From the IMG/VR virus record IMGVR_UViG_3300021168_000016, positions 61,422 through 125,421 of that record: DNA of 64,000 bases. One strand, written 5' to 3'. The DNA comes from a virus. Positions 31,242 to 38,811 of the stretch are shown here, in pieces. The translations under genes and the position numbers were made by a program. Position 1 is the stretch's first letter. The number at the start of each line of letters is the position of its first letter. The notes under the pieces were generated by a model. The model saw nothing but the letters and a program-made list of their open reading frames with translations, searched no databases and was not told where the DNA came from.

Positions 31242-31850
31242 ATGCCCTATGCCTATACCAGCTCTAGCCAAAATATAGCTGTCTCTACCGGTGTTGCCTG
31301 TACAGGAGGGAACATGTACGGTAGCTGGCCATTTGATACAGGCACAGGAACAAATGTCACTACAGTCGCCCAGTTGGGTAACTGGCCCTTCATCTACATA
31401 CAGGAAGGACAACTAACCCAGCAAGGTATGACCCAAATAGCTATGCAGTATACTTACAACGATAGTCAACCGACACAAAAGGAGATTGCCCTTCGGATTG
31501 CCCAGCAAGAAGAAGAAAATGAGAGGTACAAGAAAGCACTTGAGCAGAAGCTAAAAGCTGAAGCTCGGGCTGATGAATTGCTTCTCTTGTTCTTGAATGA
31601 AGAACAGAAGAAGCAGTACAAAGAACTAGGCTACTTCGAAACTGAAGTGAACGATACCAGGTATCGTCTCCATAGAGGGAGAGCTGGGAACGTTTACAAG
31701 ATCGATTCAAAGGGGAAGCCTGTAGAACAGCTGTGCATCCATCCCAAAGAGTGGCTTCCTGACAGTGACAACGTGCTCGCTCAATTCCTGGCTCTAACAA
31801 CAGATCCAGTAGAGTTTGAGCGGACCGCCAACCATACGAGGTTAAGCTAA
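31242..31850 (+). CDS. Conserved hypothetical protein
   Basis: 202 aa. A Ser/Thr/Gly N-terminal part is followed by a helix (residues 85-130) and the stretch 'LLFLNEEQKKQYKELGYFE ... YRLHRGRAGNVYKID ... CIHPKEWLPDSDNVLAQFLAL', which resembles a domain found in many phage and bacterial proteins with the sense 'L.EEQ...Y...G.F.V...YR..RGR.GNV'. Function unknown. Confidence 0.65.
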   Translation: MPYAYTSSSQNIAVSTGVACTGGNMYGSWPFDTGTGTNVTTVAQLGNWPFIYIQEGQLTQQGMTQIAMQYTYNDSQPTQKEIALRIAQQEEENERYKKALEQKLKAEARADELLLLFLNEEQKKQYKELGYFETEVNDTRYRLHRGRAGNVYKIDSKGKPVEQLCIHPKEWLPDSDNVLAQFLALTTDPVEFERTANHTRLS

Positions 31851-31868
31851 ATCCACGCTAAACCAACA

Positions 31869-31892
31869 GGGCGGGAGCATAAGCTCTCGCCC
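31869..31892. terminator. GC-rich hairpin before the PEP-CTERM gene
   Basis: GGGCGGGAGC, ATAA, GCTCTCGCCC with one G-T wobble. No T-run follows; instead GGAGG of the next gene follows immediately. It could be a terminator or control translation. Confidence 0.5.
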
Positions 31893-31901
31893 GGAGGATC
31901 T

Positions 31902-32408
31902 ATGAAAACAGCGATTGCAGTCCTGTCGTTAGCAGGTGCAGCGTTTGGGAATTCAATCAACATCAACGGAGTTGGAAGTGCAGTATCACTGAATAAGACG
32001 CCTTATGGATTAGATGTAGAGTTCTCATCGAGCAATCGAGGGAACCCACATTTCTATCTGGCGCTGTCGAGTGTGAATGAATCCTCTTTCACTGGAGGAT
32101 TCTCAGTAGCAATAGGAGACACAGAATATCGGATGGCATTGCCAGTGGCCGACTTGAAAGACAACATTCTGAGTGGGAACTTCACGGGATTCGAGTATCA
32201 AAGATTAGGTCCACGGGATTGGGTTTACTACGCGATTGCAGGGACATTCACAGAGGGAGTTAACTTCACAATACCCAATCAGCAAGCAACAGTCGATATC
32301 ACACAGTCTACATTCCTGGGACCAATCGTTATAGCGCCGGAGCCTTCGGCGCTGATGCTGATGGTCACTGGGATATTGGGAATGTTTGGGATAAGGAAGC
32401 GCCGTTAA
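31902..32408 (+). CDS. PEP-CTERM exported protein
   Basis: 168 aa. Signal peptide (1-16, cleavage after FGN region), a beta-rich body and the C-terminal signature APEPSALMLMVTGILGMFGIRKRR-like: PEP, hydrophobic helix and Arg cluster. PEP-CTERM is recognised by exosortase in Gram-negative hosts and releases the protein to the outside or an extracellular matrix. No exosortase is encoded in this window, so the host's is presumably used. Strong evidence for a Gram-negative host with that system. Confidence 0.85.
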   Translation: MKTAIAVLSLAGAAFGNSININGVGSAVSLNKTPYGLDVEFSSSNRGNPHFYLALSSVNESSFTGGFSVAIGDTEYRMALPVADLKDNILSGNFTGFEYQRLGPRDWVYYAIAGTFTEGVNFTIPNQQATVDITQSTFLGPIVIAPEPSALMLMVTGILGMFGIRKRR

Positions 32409-32431
32409 GTTACTTTAAACGACGTCAGGTT

Positions 32432-32628
32432 GGCGGTGTTGACCTTGAATCGCCCATCGTGGTTGGGTGGTGGGTAGTTAACAGCACGGTAACGGTTCAG
32501 AAAACCGCCATTTAAGTTTGGGAAGTGTGGTGTAAGTAGGTCAGTAAACAGCATATAGCTGCTGGAGGGGTTCTGCAGGACGATTCCAGCACTGATTCGA
32601 ACACCTGACGTGTAAGCGTGCTTCCCAA
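32432..32628 (+). ncRNA. Structured intergenic RNA candidate
   Basis: Between two genes, nested pairings are visible: TGGCGGT (32432-32438) with ACCGCCA (32504-32510); TTGGGAAG (32518-32525) with CTTCCCAA (32621-32628); inside the latter, TCAGT with ACTGA, CAGC/GCTG and TGCTGG with CCAGCA, forming a branched stem. It does not fold as a tRNA. Could be a small RNA or the leader of the gene at 32647. Confidence 0.45.
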
Positions 32629-32646
32629 TTCATTAGGAGATCTGTT

Positions 32647-32901
32647 ATGCATCCAGACAGTTTCGAATTCGGCTGTGCCATTTTCATAGTTTGTTTGGCG
32701 GGATTTATATACTTAACGTATCAGCAGGCAAGCCTTATGCGGTGGGGTATAGTAAATGTAATTACGATAATAATTTGGGTAGGCATGTGTGGGCTGATGC
32801 TATCTAGCCTGGGCTGGATCATCTGGCACCTAAACGATTACTACCCGCTAGCTAAGACAGTTCATCCACCCGATCATTGGTTCATGATTAGCCGACATTA
32901 G
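32647..32901 (+). CDS. Two-helix membrane protein
   Basis: 84 aa. Hydrophobic segments at about 9-27 and 36-62, ending in a His-rich tail (YYPLAKTVHPPDHWF). ATG follows TAGGAGATCTGTT. Not recognised. Confidence 0.65.
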   Translation: MHPDSFEFGCAIFIVCLAGFIYLTYQQASLMRWGIVNVITIIIWVGMCGLMLSSLGWIIWHLNDYYPLAKTVHPPDHWFMISRH

Positions 32902-32911
32902 GAGATAATAT

Positions 32912-33169
32912 ATGGAGATGAGTAAACTGCTTCTTCTCCCACCGGACTTCTTTCCCATTGAAATAGAAGCATTTAGAGAGGATACAAAAGAAGTTGTCTG
33001 GACTACATTAGTAGAACGCCCGAAAGAAGATGAAGCTAGTCAGATACATGTTCCTCCTTTGAAGAAGATCCATGGAGTTCCTATAGGGATACGCATAAGT
33101 TATGCAAACGGTATCAAACACGAAGTCACTAGTGAAGAGAATGACAGTGAAGAACAGATTCGAGATTAA
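32912..33169 (+). CDS. Hypothetical protein
   Basis: 85 aa, mixed alpha/beta, no signal peptide. Centre reads EAFREDTKEVVWTTLVERPK. Not recognised. Confidence 0.55.
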   Translation: MEMSKLLLLPPDFFPIEIEAFREDTKEVVWTTLVERPKEDEASQIHVPPLKKIHGVPIGIRISYANGIKHEVTSEENDSEEQIRD

Positions 33170-33180
33170 GGAGGATCAGA

Positions 33181-33429
33181 ATGCAACCTAAAGTTGACAG
33201 AAGGAAATTCCTCTCTATGTTCGCAGCAGGATCGGTTGGCATGTCTGTTGTAGATAAGGTCGATCTCTTAGCTGATATGTCGAAATGGGTATTGTCTCCC
33301 AGCAAGACGATATTCATTCCTCCACCTCTGTCTGAAATCCGATTCGACTACTTTGAAACTCCTGTGTATGGCAAATGGGAAGCCTGGCAACAGATACAGT
33401 GTGTCAGCATGATGTTCTACGCCAAATAA
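33181..33429 (+). CDS. Exported protein with Tat-type leader
   Basis: 82 aa. DRRKFLSMFAAGSVGMSVV at the N-terminus is a twin-arginine signal (RRxFL). The short mature part includes FDYFETPVYGKWEAW. Tat leaders are rare in phages and suggest capture of a host gene. Function unknown. Confidence 0.65.
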   Translation: MQPKVDRRKFLSMFAAGSVGMSVVDKVDLLADMSKWVLSPSKTIFIPPPLSEIRFDYFETPVYGKWEAWQQIQCVSMMFYAK

Positions 33430-33432
33430 CCC

Positions 33433-33461
33433 TTGACATTGCGATTCGATTTCTGTAGAAT
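33433..33461 (+). promoter_or_regulatory. Strong sigma-70 promoter with operator-like repeat
   Basis: TTGACA (33433-33438), 17 nt, TAGAAT (33456-33461), followed by a ribosome site and ATG 33484. GCGATTC and GAATCGC (33441-33447 and 33458-33464) form a 7-bp inverted repeat that overlaps the spacer and -10 box, a good position for repressor binding. Confidence 0.75.
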
Positions 33462-33483
33462 CGCTCTGTCAGGAGAGATATTC

Positions 33484-33687
33484 ATGTCATACAGTAACGT
33501 TACTGTTAATCTTATTGGTGGCGCGAATGTCAGTTCAATTCTAACAACTTCTGACCTATCTAGTGCACAGACTTACATCCAAATGGTGGCGAAGAATGCA
33601 GGGATCTGGTTGCCTCTTGTGAACGCTACAAGCAGCTATCAAGTCTTTTATCCTACGTCCAGCATTCTGTCGATCACAGTAGGTTAG
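33484..33687 (+). CDS. Hypothetical protein
   Basis: 67 aa from ATG 33484 after AGGAGAGATATTC. Ser/Val/Thr-rich and beta-like, resembling small structural proteins, but not recognised. Transcribed from the promoter at 33433. Confidence 0.6.
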   Translation: MSYSNVTVNLIGGANVSSILTTSDLSSAQTYIQMVAKNAGIWLPLVNATSSYQVFYPTSSILSITVG

Positions 33688-33697
33688 GAGAATTAAA

Positions 33698-33892
33698 TTG
33701 GAAATCTATTGGTCACTCCTTATCTGTCTCCTCGGATTAGTTATTTACTTCATTACAGCTAACCCAGCCCCTCCTCCATCGACCCTGAATATGAAGTTTA
33801 ACGTAGTCGGTCTGCATATGTTCTGGGTAGGTCTATTTGTATTCTTGATGCAAGTTGGACCGACGATGACTGGCTTCGCTACTCATCGATAA
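33698..33892 (+). CDS. Small membrane protein
   Basis: 64 aa read from TTG 33698 after AGGAGAATTAAA. Two hydrophobic segments (about 4-22 and 40-58). Not recognised; holin-like function is possible but without evidence. Confidence 0.55.
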   Translation: MEIYWSLLICLLGLVIYFITANPAPPPSTLNMKFNVVGLHMFWVGLFVFLMQVGPTMTGFATHR

Positions 33893-33902
33893 GGGAGACA
33901 GA

Positions 33903-34055
33903 ATGTATCTGATTCTAATAGTTGTACTGATCTTGGTGCTCATTGGAGCTGTTCCTTCATGGCCACATAGTGCGGGATGGGGATATGGTCCTTCAGGAAT
34001 CGTAGGTCTTATCCTGATAATTGTTATCGTACTATTTCTAGTGGGCAGATTGTAA
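33903..34055 (+). CDS. DUF3309-like small membrane protein
   Basis: 50 aa. The sequence pattern 'hydrophobic helix - GAVPSWPHSAGWGYGPSG - hydrophobic helix - GRL' matches the DUF3309 family closely. Such proteins are widespread in Gram-negative bacteria and their function is not known. Length agrees with the family. Confidence 0.8.
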   Translation: MYLILIVVLILVLIGAVPSWPHSAGWGYGPSGIVGLILIIVIVLFLVGRL

Positions 34056-34056
34056 C

Positions 34057-34200
34057 ATGGAGAAAGAAAAGAAATCTTATCCTGAACATAAGAATGCAGG
34101 GGATTTGGTTAATCCCAATGCTCCTGTCGACGGGAAAGATCAAGCAGCTGGTAAGAAGCAATACCCAGAAAAAGATGACGGTATAAAGAAACCAGTATGA
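34057..34200 (+). CDS. Small hydrophilic protein
   Basis: 47 aa, almost entirely Lys, Asp, Glu, Pro and Gly, probably disordered. It starts one base after the DUF3309-like stop and ends just before the HTH gene. Not recognised. Confidence 0.45.
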   Translation: MEKEKKSYPEHKNAGDLVNPNAPVDGKDQAAGKKQYPEKDDGIKKPV

Positions 34201-34201
34201 A

Positions 34202-34450
34202 ATGGGAGTACTTAGAGATCAACTAACCGCTAGGCGCCAGCTTCGCGAGCAGCAGGTAATTGAATTACTACTACAAGGCTGCGAAGACTCAGAAATAGCC
34301 AGTCAACTACACGTAGCAAAAAGAACAATCAAGATGAACATGAATGTGTTGTTCCGCCGATTCAAAATCTCCGGCGGAATCAAGCGTGTGAAACTTGCAG
34401 TTATCCTGTATCGAATACAGGTAAGGCAGAACGCTACTCCGCCAGTTTAA
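34202..34450 (+). CDS. LuxR-type (GerE) helix-turn-helix regulator
   Basis: 82 aa. REQQVIELLLQGCEDSEIA, then LHVAKRTIKMNMNVLFRRF follows the GerE/LuxR HTH pattern (reread: helix, DSEIA turn, recognition helix with RTIK). It is a stand-alone DNA-binding domain without a sensor. A transcriptional role in the phage is likely. Convergent with the next gene, overlapping by 4 nt. Confidence 0.75.
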   Translation: MGVLRDQLTARRQLREQQVIELLLQGCEDSEIASQLHVAKRTIKMNMNVLFRRFKISGGIKRVKLAVILYRIQVRQNATPPV

Positions 34451-34710
34451 ATCTTACTGGGATCCGGTTCACGCCCATCATGGTATCGAGTATCATATAC
34501 CTTCCCAGTAGATTGTGGTTTAGGCGGAGTGTTAGGAGTAACGTCCTGCTGTGCATCCGCAGGATTCTTATGCGATGATGGATTCGGTCTGCCATCATTT
34601 CCCTGCTGTGTAGGATGTACCTGCTTGTCTTGCTTAGCCTGATCTGGATGCGGGATAACAGGTGCTGCGTTCGTATTAGATGTGATATCTACTTTCCTAG
34701 TTCCTGCCAT
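34447..34710 (-). CDS. Hypothetical disordered protein
   Basis: 87 aa from ATG 34710 on the minus strand, with GGAGG on that strand at the right distance. Extremely Pro, Gln, Asp, Asn and Lys rich; no fold expected. The frame extends further upstream but the ribosome site supports this start. Confidence 0.6.
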   Translation of the reverse strand: MAGTRKVDITSNTNAAPVIPHPDQAKQDKQVHPTQQGNDGRPNPSSHKNPADAQQDVTPNTPPKPQSTGKVYDTRYHDGREPDPSKI

Positions 34711-34768
34711 TGTAGTAACCTCCAAGGATATTTTAATGAGACTGGCAGAAAAGTCAATAGGAGAATGT

Positions 34769-35065
34769 ATGAAAATCAGAGTGGTAATGATGATGGTCTG
34801 TGCTGGAGCAGATAGGCCCACCGGTCATAAGTGTTCTATCTGCGAATGTGATCTGGCTGTTTCACCTGCCGGACTGGAGAAGATGGAACAAAGTAAAGTT
34901 CATCTCTTCTGTAATCCATGCGGACTTGAATGCTCAAAAGCTCTTGAAGAAGCAGGAGTCCTCCAAGGAGTAGGGTTGAATCCGAGAGCACTTGAGAAGC
35001 TAAAGAATGGGGAGAAGGGTCCTGTAGCAGATTGGGTACGAAAACATTACAAGGAGGAGAACTGA
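34769..35065 (+). CDS. Hypothetical zinc-ribbon protein
   Basis: 98 aa from ATG 34769 after AGGAGAATGT. KCSICECDLAVSPAGLEK and FCNPCGLEC are two Cys pairs. The motif DLAVSPAGL resembles the one at 11932. Function unknown. Ends one base before the next start (TGATG). Confidence 0.6.
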   Translation: MKIRVVMMMVCAGADRPTGHKCSICECDLAVSPAGLEKMEQSKVHLFCNPCGLECSKALEEAGVLQGVGLNPRALEKLKNGEKGPVADWVRKHYKEEN

Positions 35066-35337
35066 TGAAATCAAAGATGGATATTTCTACATTCCCAAAG
35101 AATGATCTAGTCGAACACGGACTAGAATGGCGTGGGATCGACACACCTTGTACTAAGTGTGGAGGTACGGGATACGTTGTCTACGGGTCAACAGCCACCT
35201 TTTGGGGTGGGATAGGCGGTCAAGCTATGACTAAAGATGTTTGTAATAAGTGCTGGGGAAGTGGAGATATGCACCGCCCTTGGCCTTCACACAAAGAATT
35301 TAGTATACTTAAACAACAGGAGAAAAAGAAGACATAA
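35065..35337 (+). CDS. DnaJ-type zinc-finger protein
   Basis: 90 aa from ATG 35065. CTKCGGTGYV and CNKCWGSGD are the two halves of a DnaJ-like zinc finger (CxxCxGxG repeats). No J-domain. It may bind protein or RNA as a small chaperone-like module; partner unknown. Confidence 0.65.
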   Translation: MKSKMDISTFPKNDLVEHGLEWRGIDTPCTKCGGTGYVVYGSTATFWGGIGGQAMTKDVCNKCWGSGDMHRPWPSHKEFSILKQQEKKKT

Positions 35338-35338
35338 C

Positions 35339-35548
35339 ATGTCCTACGATAAGGATGAAATCAAAAGGCTAGTAGTCCAAACAATAATGCGGCTTGAAAC
35401 CTCGGGCCTAACCTATGAGGAAGGAATAATTGTACTGAAAACTGCATTGGAGGTACTGGATAAGATAGGAACTCAATTCAACGATGTTGAGGCAGCTAAC
35501 AACTTCCTTGATTTCTACATCGATACGCTAATAAAGGAGGTAGCATGA
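35339..35548 (+). CDS. Hypothetical helical protein
   Basis: 69 aa from ATG 35339, acidic and helical (GIIVLKTALEVLDKIGTQF). Starts after AGGAGAAAAAGAAGACATAAC. Not recognised. Confidence 0.55.
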   Translation: MSYDKDEIKRLVVQTIMRLETSGLTYEEGIIVLKTALEVLDKIGTQFNDVEAANNFLDFYIDTLIKEVA

Positions 35549-35567
35549 GCATGAAAGAAAATTATCC

Positions 35568-35596
35568 TTGACCTTTATTAAGTAGCGGTATATAAT
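35568..35596 (+). promoter_or_regulatory. AGTAGCGGTATATA promoter motif, copy 2
   Basis: TTGACC (35568-35573), 17-nt spacer containing AGTAGCGG, TATAAT (35591-35596). The predicted start point coincides with the ATG at 35603, with no ribosome site, so a leaderless mRNA is likely. Best -35/-10 of the three copies. Confidence 0.75.
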
Positions 35597-35602
35597 AATG
35601 TG

Positions 35603-35914
35603 ATGCTTATAACAGAAAAGCAGCTTTCCCACCGCCTGGAAATTACACTTCCTTCCCTTAATAGGTGGAGGAAGGCAGGCAACCTGCCGTTCCACACAAT
35701 TAAACTTCCTGAACATAAGCTAAAGAATTCAATCCTTTATGACGTCGAGGAGGTAAGGCAGTGGCTCCTTGCCTCCAGACCGTTGTTAGTAAAGAAACTA
35801 ATGGAGAATGTCTGTGGCTGCAAACACTGTCAAGAAGGAAGAATTGACATCCTCCCAGAGGATTTTCATCGCCGCGTTGAGGCAGATACTACCAACCCTC
35901 CGCCAACAGCCTGA
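35603..35914 (+). CDS. MerR/excisionase-type HTH protein
   Basis: 103 aa. LITEKQLSHRLEITLPSLNRWRKAGNLPFHTIKL has the winged-HTH pattern of AlpA/excisionase-like proteins. The C-terminal half has CGCKHCQEG, an extra zinc site. Transcribed from promoter motif copy 2. DNA-binding regulator or recombination directionality factor. Confidence 0.7.
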   Translation: MLITEKQLSHRLEITLPSLNRWRKAGNLPFHTIKLPEHKLKNSILYDVEEVRQWLLASRPLLVKKLMENVCGCKHCQEGRIDILPEDFHRRVEADTTNPPPTA

Positions 35915-36203
35915 CAATAGGATAGCTGAAAGAATAGGATATCAGAAACTCCAAGATGTTTGTGATGATCTATTTGGATTTATTGATTCATCCGTTGAAG
36001 GTACTCTTACTCAAAATGAGTATTTCGCTTTAGCCTGTCAAGTTCTAAAGTGTCTTTCTAATTACTTAACGACTGTCATGCAAATCCCAAGCACTATAAA
36101 TACGATTCCGGCTCAAATGGGTCTATTGGAATGGGCTGTGGATCAGGCATACCCAGGATATGCATCTGCTAGGATGCTCAAATGGACAATCAAACCGAGG
36201 TGA
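35808..36203 (+). CDS. Hypothetical helical protein
   Basis: 131 aa from ATG 35808, overlapping the previous gene by 107 nt. The start may be later, but no better one is present. The C-terminal half (TLTQNEYFALACQVLKCLSNYL) is helical. Not recognised. Confidence 0.5.
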   Translation: MSVAANTVKKEELTSSQRIFIAALRQILPTLRQQPDNRIAERIGYQKLQDVCDDLFGFIDSSVEGTLTQNEYFALACQVLKCLSNYLTTVMQIPSTINTIPAQMGLLEWAVDQAYPGYASARMLKWTIKPR

Positions 36204-36206
36204 TAT

Positions 36207-36386
36207 ATGTTTGCTCTTCGCGAAAGAGAGGAACAGGTGTGGTATGTTCAAGCACAGATTCAAGCACATCCTCAATACATACCGCTATTCAGCACTCAAC
36301 AGGATGCTGAGGATTTTCGTAGAAATTATATCGTAGAGTATTTACGATATGAAATAGTTGAAGTTGGTTATCTGAAGGAAGTCTAA
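36207..36386 (+). CDS. Small hypothetical protein before the primase
   Basis: 59 aa from ATG 36207 after GAGGTGATAT. Mixed charged sequence with aromatic residues. Ends in TAATG with the primase start. Not recognised. Confidence 0.55.
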   Translation: MFALREREEQVWYVQAQIQAHPQYIPLFSTQQDAEDFRRNYIVEYLRYEIVEVGYLKEV

Positions 36387-37249
36387 TGGATCTTAGACGC
36401 CTATTCGATCGGCACCAGATTCCTTGGAAAGACACGGGTCCCAACACCCACAGAGGCAACGTGAATATTCGTTGTCCTTGGTGTCCGGATGATCCATCAT
36501 TCCATCTGGCTGTATCAGATCACTCGAACGAATTCTATTGCTTTAGGAATCCAAAACATGCTGGGAACAACCTTGGTAGGATCTTCTACGCTCTTAAGAT
36601 ACCGTCATCTGAGTGGCGGGATTACAAGTTTACGACCGTTGAGAGAGTATACATTGCTGACGGCAGAGATTACAGTGCATTCCGATACTTTCTTCCGGCA
36701 TCCGAATCCCCTGAAGCCATTGATTACCTCTACGCAAGATTATTTGAACGCCCGTTGGAGATATGCCAGCAATTCAACCTTAAAGTCGCGAAAGAAGGGG
36801 AATGGGCGGGCAGGTTAATCGTTCCTTTAACCATAGGATGGCTGGGCAGATCTATGAGATCTCACCTGCTTTTAAGGTACAAGGCCCATACTAGTGCCGA
36901 TGGTTTCTTTAAGTATTCTCACGGTGGTACGTCTGTGCTTGTGCTTGAAGGCAGTATCGACTGTATGCGATGTGCTTCTGTTTCATCACAGTACGATGTC
37001 GTGGGCAAGTGTGGCAACAGGCTATCAGCTGCCCTACTTGATTACTTGAAGTCAAAAGATTACGTCACAATCTATAACAGTCCGGATTCAACTGTACCAT
37101 TCCTGCAGTATTTCGAGGAGACGAAGATCCTTCGAAGCTACTGTACTAAATCACGTGTAGTAAGAACTTCTATGCCGGAAGGCGAAGGAAAAGACTATGG
37201 CGCAACAACTGAGTCAGCTACAAGGAGACTCCTTTCGAGTCTTGCTTAA
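36386..37249 (+). CDS. DnaG-type DNA primase (zinc plus Toprim)
   Basis: 287 aa, shorter than bacterial DnaG (about 580 aa) because the C-terminal helicase-binding domain is missing. The N-terminal CHC2-like zinc domain shows NIRCPWCPDD and FYCFRNPKHAGNN. The Toprim part has VLEGSIDCMRC (motif with catalytic Glu) and a DS-type acidic pair near residue 235. Overlaps the next gene by 53 nt. It makes RNA primers at the fork together with the helicase at 61205. Confidence 0.75.
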   Translation: MDLRRLFDRHQIPWKDTGPNTHRGNVNIRCPWCPDDPSFHLAVSDHSNEFYCFRNPKHAGNNLGRIFYALKIPSSEWRDYKFTTVERVYIADGRDYSAFRYFLPASESPEAIDYLYARLFERPLEICQQFNLKVAKEGEWAGRLIVPLTIGWLGRSMRSHLLLRYKAHTSADGFFKYSHGGTSVLVLEGSIDCMRCASVSSQYDVVGKCGNRLSAALLDYLKSKDYVTIYNSPDSTVPFLQYFEETKILRSYCTKSRVVRTSMPEGEGKDYGATTESATRRLLSSLA

Positions 37250-37496
37250 GAAGATAGTAGATAAGTATGTTGACGAATATGGCTTTATGGCTGTCAACGC
37301 AGTATTCAAACATGGACAGCTATTTCTTAAAGTACAGGACATGGAAAGCTGTGAGGAATGCCGCCTTGTCCATAACGAACTCGTCAAGCAGGGATACAAA
37401 GAGATTAAGAATCAGGAGCAGTATGATGAAGCTGTAAAGAAGCATGGGATCCCAAAAGCATTTACTTCAAAGCCAGAGGAGAAATTCGATGCCTAA
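37197..37496 (+). CDS. Hypothetical protein
   Basis: 99 aa from ATG 37197. Helical, with one CEEC motif (residues about 54-57). Overlaps the primase and the next gene. Not recognised. Confidence 0.55.
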   Translation: MAQQLSQLQGDSFRVLLKKIVDKYVDEYGFMAVNAVFKHGQLFLKVQDMESCEECRLVHNELVKQGYKEIKNQEQYDEAVKKHGIPKAFTSKPEEKFDA

Positions 37497-37773
37497 AGCC
37501 TCCGGAATTGTACCAGTTGATAACTGGAAAGAGGTAGTAAACACCTACCTGAAAATAGATGGATATGTAATCCATGGGACTACCGAAAAGTTTGAAATCG
37601 GTGTGATACTATGTGATCGCATGACCGATGTACCATGGAAGATTATCGGTGAGGCTACCTATGAAGATGCAGTACGTCAGTTTAAAATCTTAGCTTCAAT
37701 GGCTAGAATGGATGAAGACGTAGTTCTACCTCCACCAAATTACTTATACTACAAAACAGTACCGGCTGACTGA
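37489..37773 (+). CDS. Hypothetical protein
   Basis: 94 aa from ATG 37489 after AGGAGAAATTCG. Beta-rich N-terminal half, Pro-rich end. Not recognised. Confidence 0.55.
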   Translation: MPKASGIVPVDNWKEVVNTYLKIDGYVIHGTTEKFEIGVILCDRMTDVPWKIIGEATYEDAVRQFKILASMARMDEDVVLPPPNYLYYKTVPAD

Positions 37774-37782
37774 AAGGACCTT

Positions 37783-38319
37783 ATGCCTGAATTCTCTGTA
37801 CTATTGTCTGAGTGGGACAAACCGGGTAACCCTTTCAAAGGATTTGCTGCGGCTTACGTTCGAAAGCATCAATGGCGTGTACTCTACTTGCTGGGTGGCG
37901 ACATAGAAGACGCAATGGCTGAATGTGAATTGTTCTGGGTACAAGTTTGTAAGTTCTATCCTGCTATTACTGAGCCTGCATCGATGATGCACATGTACAA
38001 ATTGTGGATTTCAGGACAGTTCAACGATTACTCAACGAAGGATACGCGAAGTCGTAACACAATGGAAGTCCTCTCTCGTGGAGATCTATCTATAAACTCA
38101 GAAGGAGATCTTGCTGTTAAGTTAGACGAAGCCAGTTCTGACTTAAAGCAAGTGCTGAACATCTTTATGAATGCTCCTCAGGAGATTATAGATGTGATAA
38201 AGCAGGATACCAAAGGGTGGACGACAAAGCTGTTTATAAAAAAAATCCTCATGCACCTCAATCTGAACCCAAAGAAAACGGATTCAATAATTAACGAACT
38301 GAAGGAGATCTTGTCATGA
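37783..38319 (+). CDS. Sigma-factor-like protein
   Basis: 178 aa. The helical region 'GDIEDAMAECELFWVQVCKFYPAI ... MMHMYKLWISGQFNDYSTKDTR' is like sigma-70 region 2 in reduced phage sigma-like proteins. A C-terminal helical part (residues 120-178) could act as region 4-like DNA contact. A late-transcription role is possible; the assignment needs structural comparison. Confidence 0.5.
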   Translation: MPEFSVLLSEWDKPGNPFKGFAAAYVRKHQWRVLYLLGGDIEDAMAECELFWVQVCKFYPAITEPASMMHMYKLWISGQFNDYSTKDTRSRNTMEVLSRGDLSINSEGDLAVKLDEASSDLKQVLNIFMNAPQEIIDVIKQDTKGWTTKLFIKKILMHLNLNPKKTDSIINELKEILS

Positions 38320-38477
38320 CAATAGACCAGGTTTGGTCTGCAATCAGGAGAGTTGCTGAAAGTGAAGACGATAGAGATAGCTGCAAACTCTCTAAAACAG
38401 CATGTAAACTTCTTCTAGAAGAACGTAACGTTATAAGGCAGCTGCTACAACAGGGGGTGTACAGTGAAACTAAGTGA
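38316..38477 (+). CDS. Small hypothetical protein
   Basis: 53 aa from ATG 38316, overlapping the previous stop and the next GTG start. Charged, helical, ends LLQQGVYSETK. Not recognised. Confidence 0.5.
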   Translation: MTIDQVWSAIRRVAESEDDRDSCKLSKTACKLLLEERNVIRQLLQQGVYSETK

Positions 38478-38811
38478 AGCAATTCGGTTGGGAAGTATGA
38501 TCAAACCTCAAGCCTTTGGATCCTTCTTTACTGCTTCTGGAAGCTGTGCTTTAGGAGCAGCAATGGATGCTACTAATATGACTAGCGACGCCTTCATTGG
38601 GCCTACATGGCCTTGGCTACAACAACAGGACCGTCAATGCCCGGTATGTTCGTGCGTACGGATGGTCTGCAGAACTGACGCTATGATAGTCCATCTAAAT
38701 GATGAACATGAATGGACACGGGAAGCAATTGCTGACTGGGTAGAGACAATTGAGCCAGCGGAAGTCGTGAAAGAAGAGAAGAAAGAAGTATTAGAGGAGA
38801 TATGTGTGTGA
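38464..38811 (+). CDS. Conserved hypothetical protein with zinc site
   Basis: 115 aa from GTG 38464. 'SEAIRLGSMIKPQAFGSFF ... CALGAAMDA' and 'CPVCSCV ... IVHLNDEHEWTREAIADWVE' follow a bacterial/phage family with the second part as a conserved helix. The CxxC and His suggest zinc binding. Role unknown. Its end overlaps the RNA ligase start. Confidence 0.65.
   Translation: MKLSEAIRLGSMIKPQAFGSFFTASGSCALGAAMDATNMTSDAFIGPTWPWLQQQDRQCPVCSCVRMVCRTDAMIVHLNDEHEWTREAIADWVETIEPAEVVKEEKKEVLEEICV

Noticed and set aside
32580-32628. tRNA gene on the minus strand (TTCGAA and CTTACAC resemble T- and anticodon loops)
   Set aside because: The flanking stems do not pair and loop spacing is wrong; the + strand nested helices explain the sequence better.
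33977-34186. ORF of 69 aa crossing the end of the DUF3309-like gene
   Set aside because: It is out of frame with two better-supported small genes (33903-34055 and 34057-34200) and has no ribosome site.
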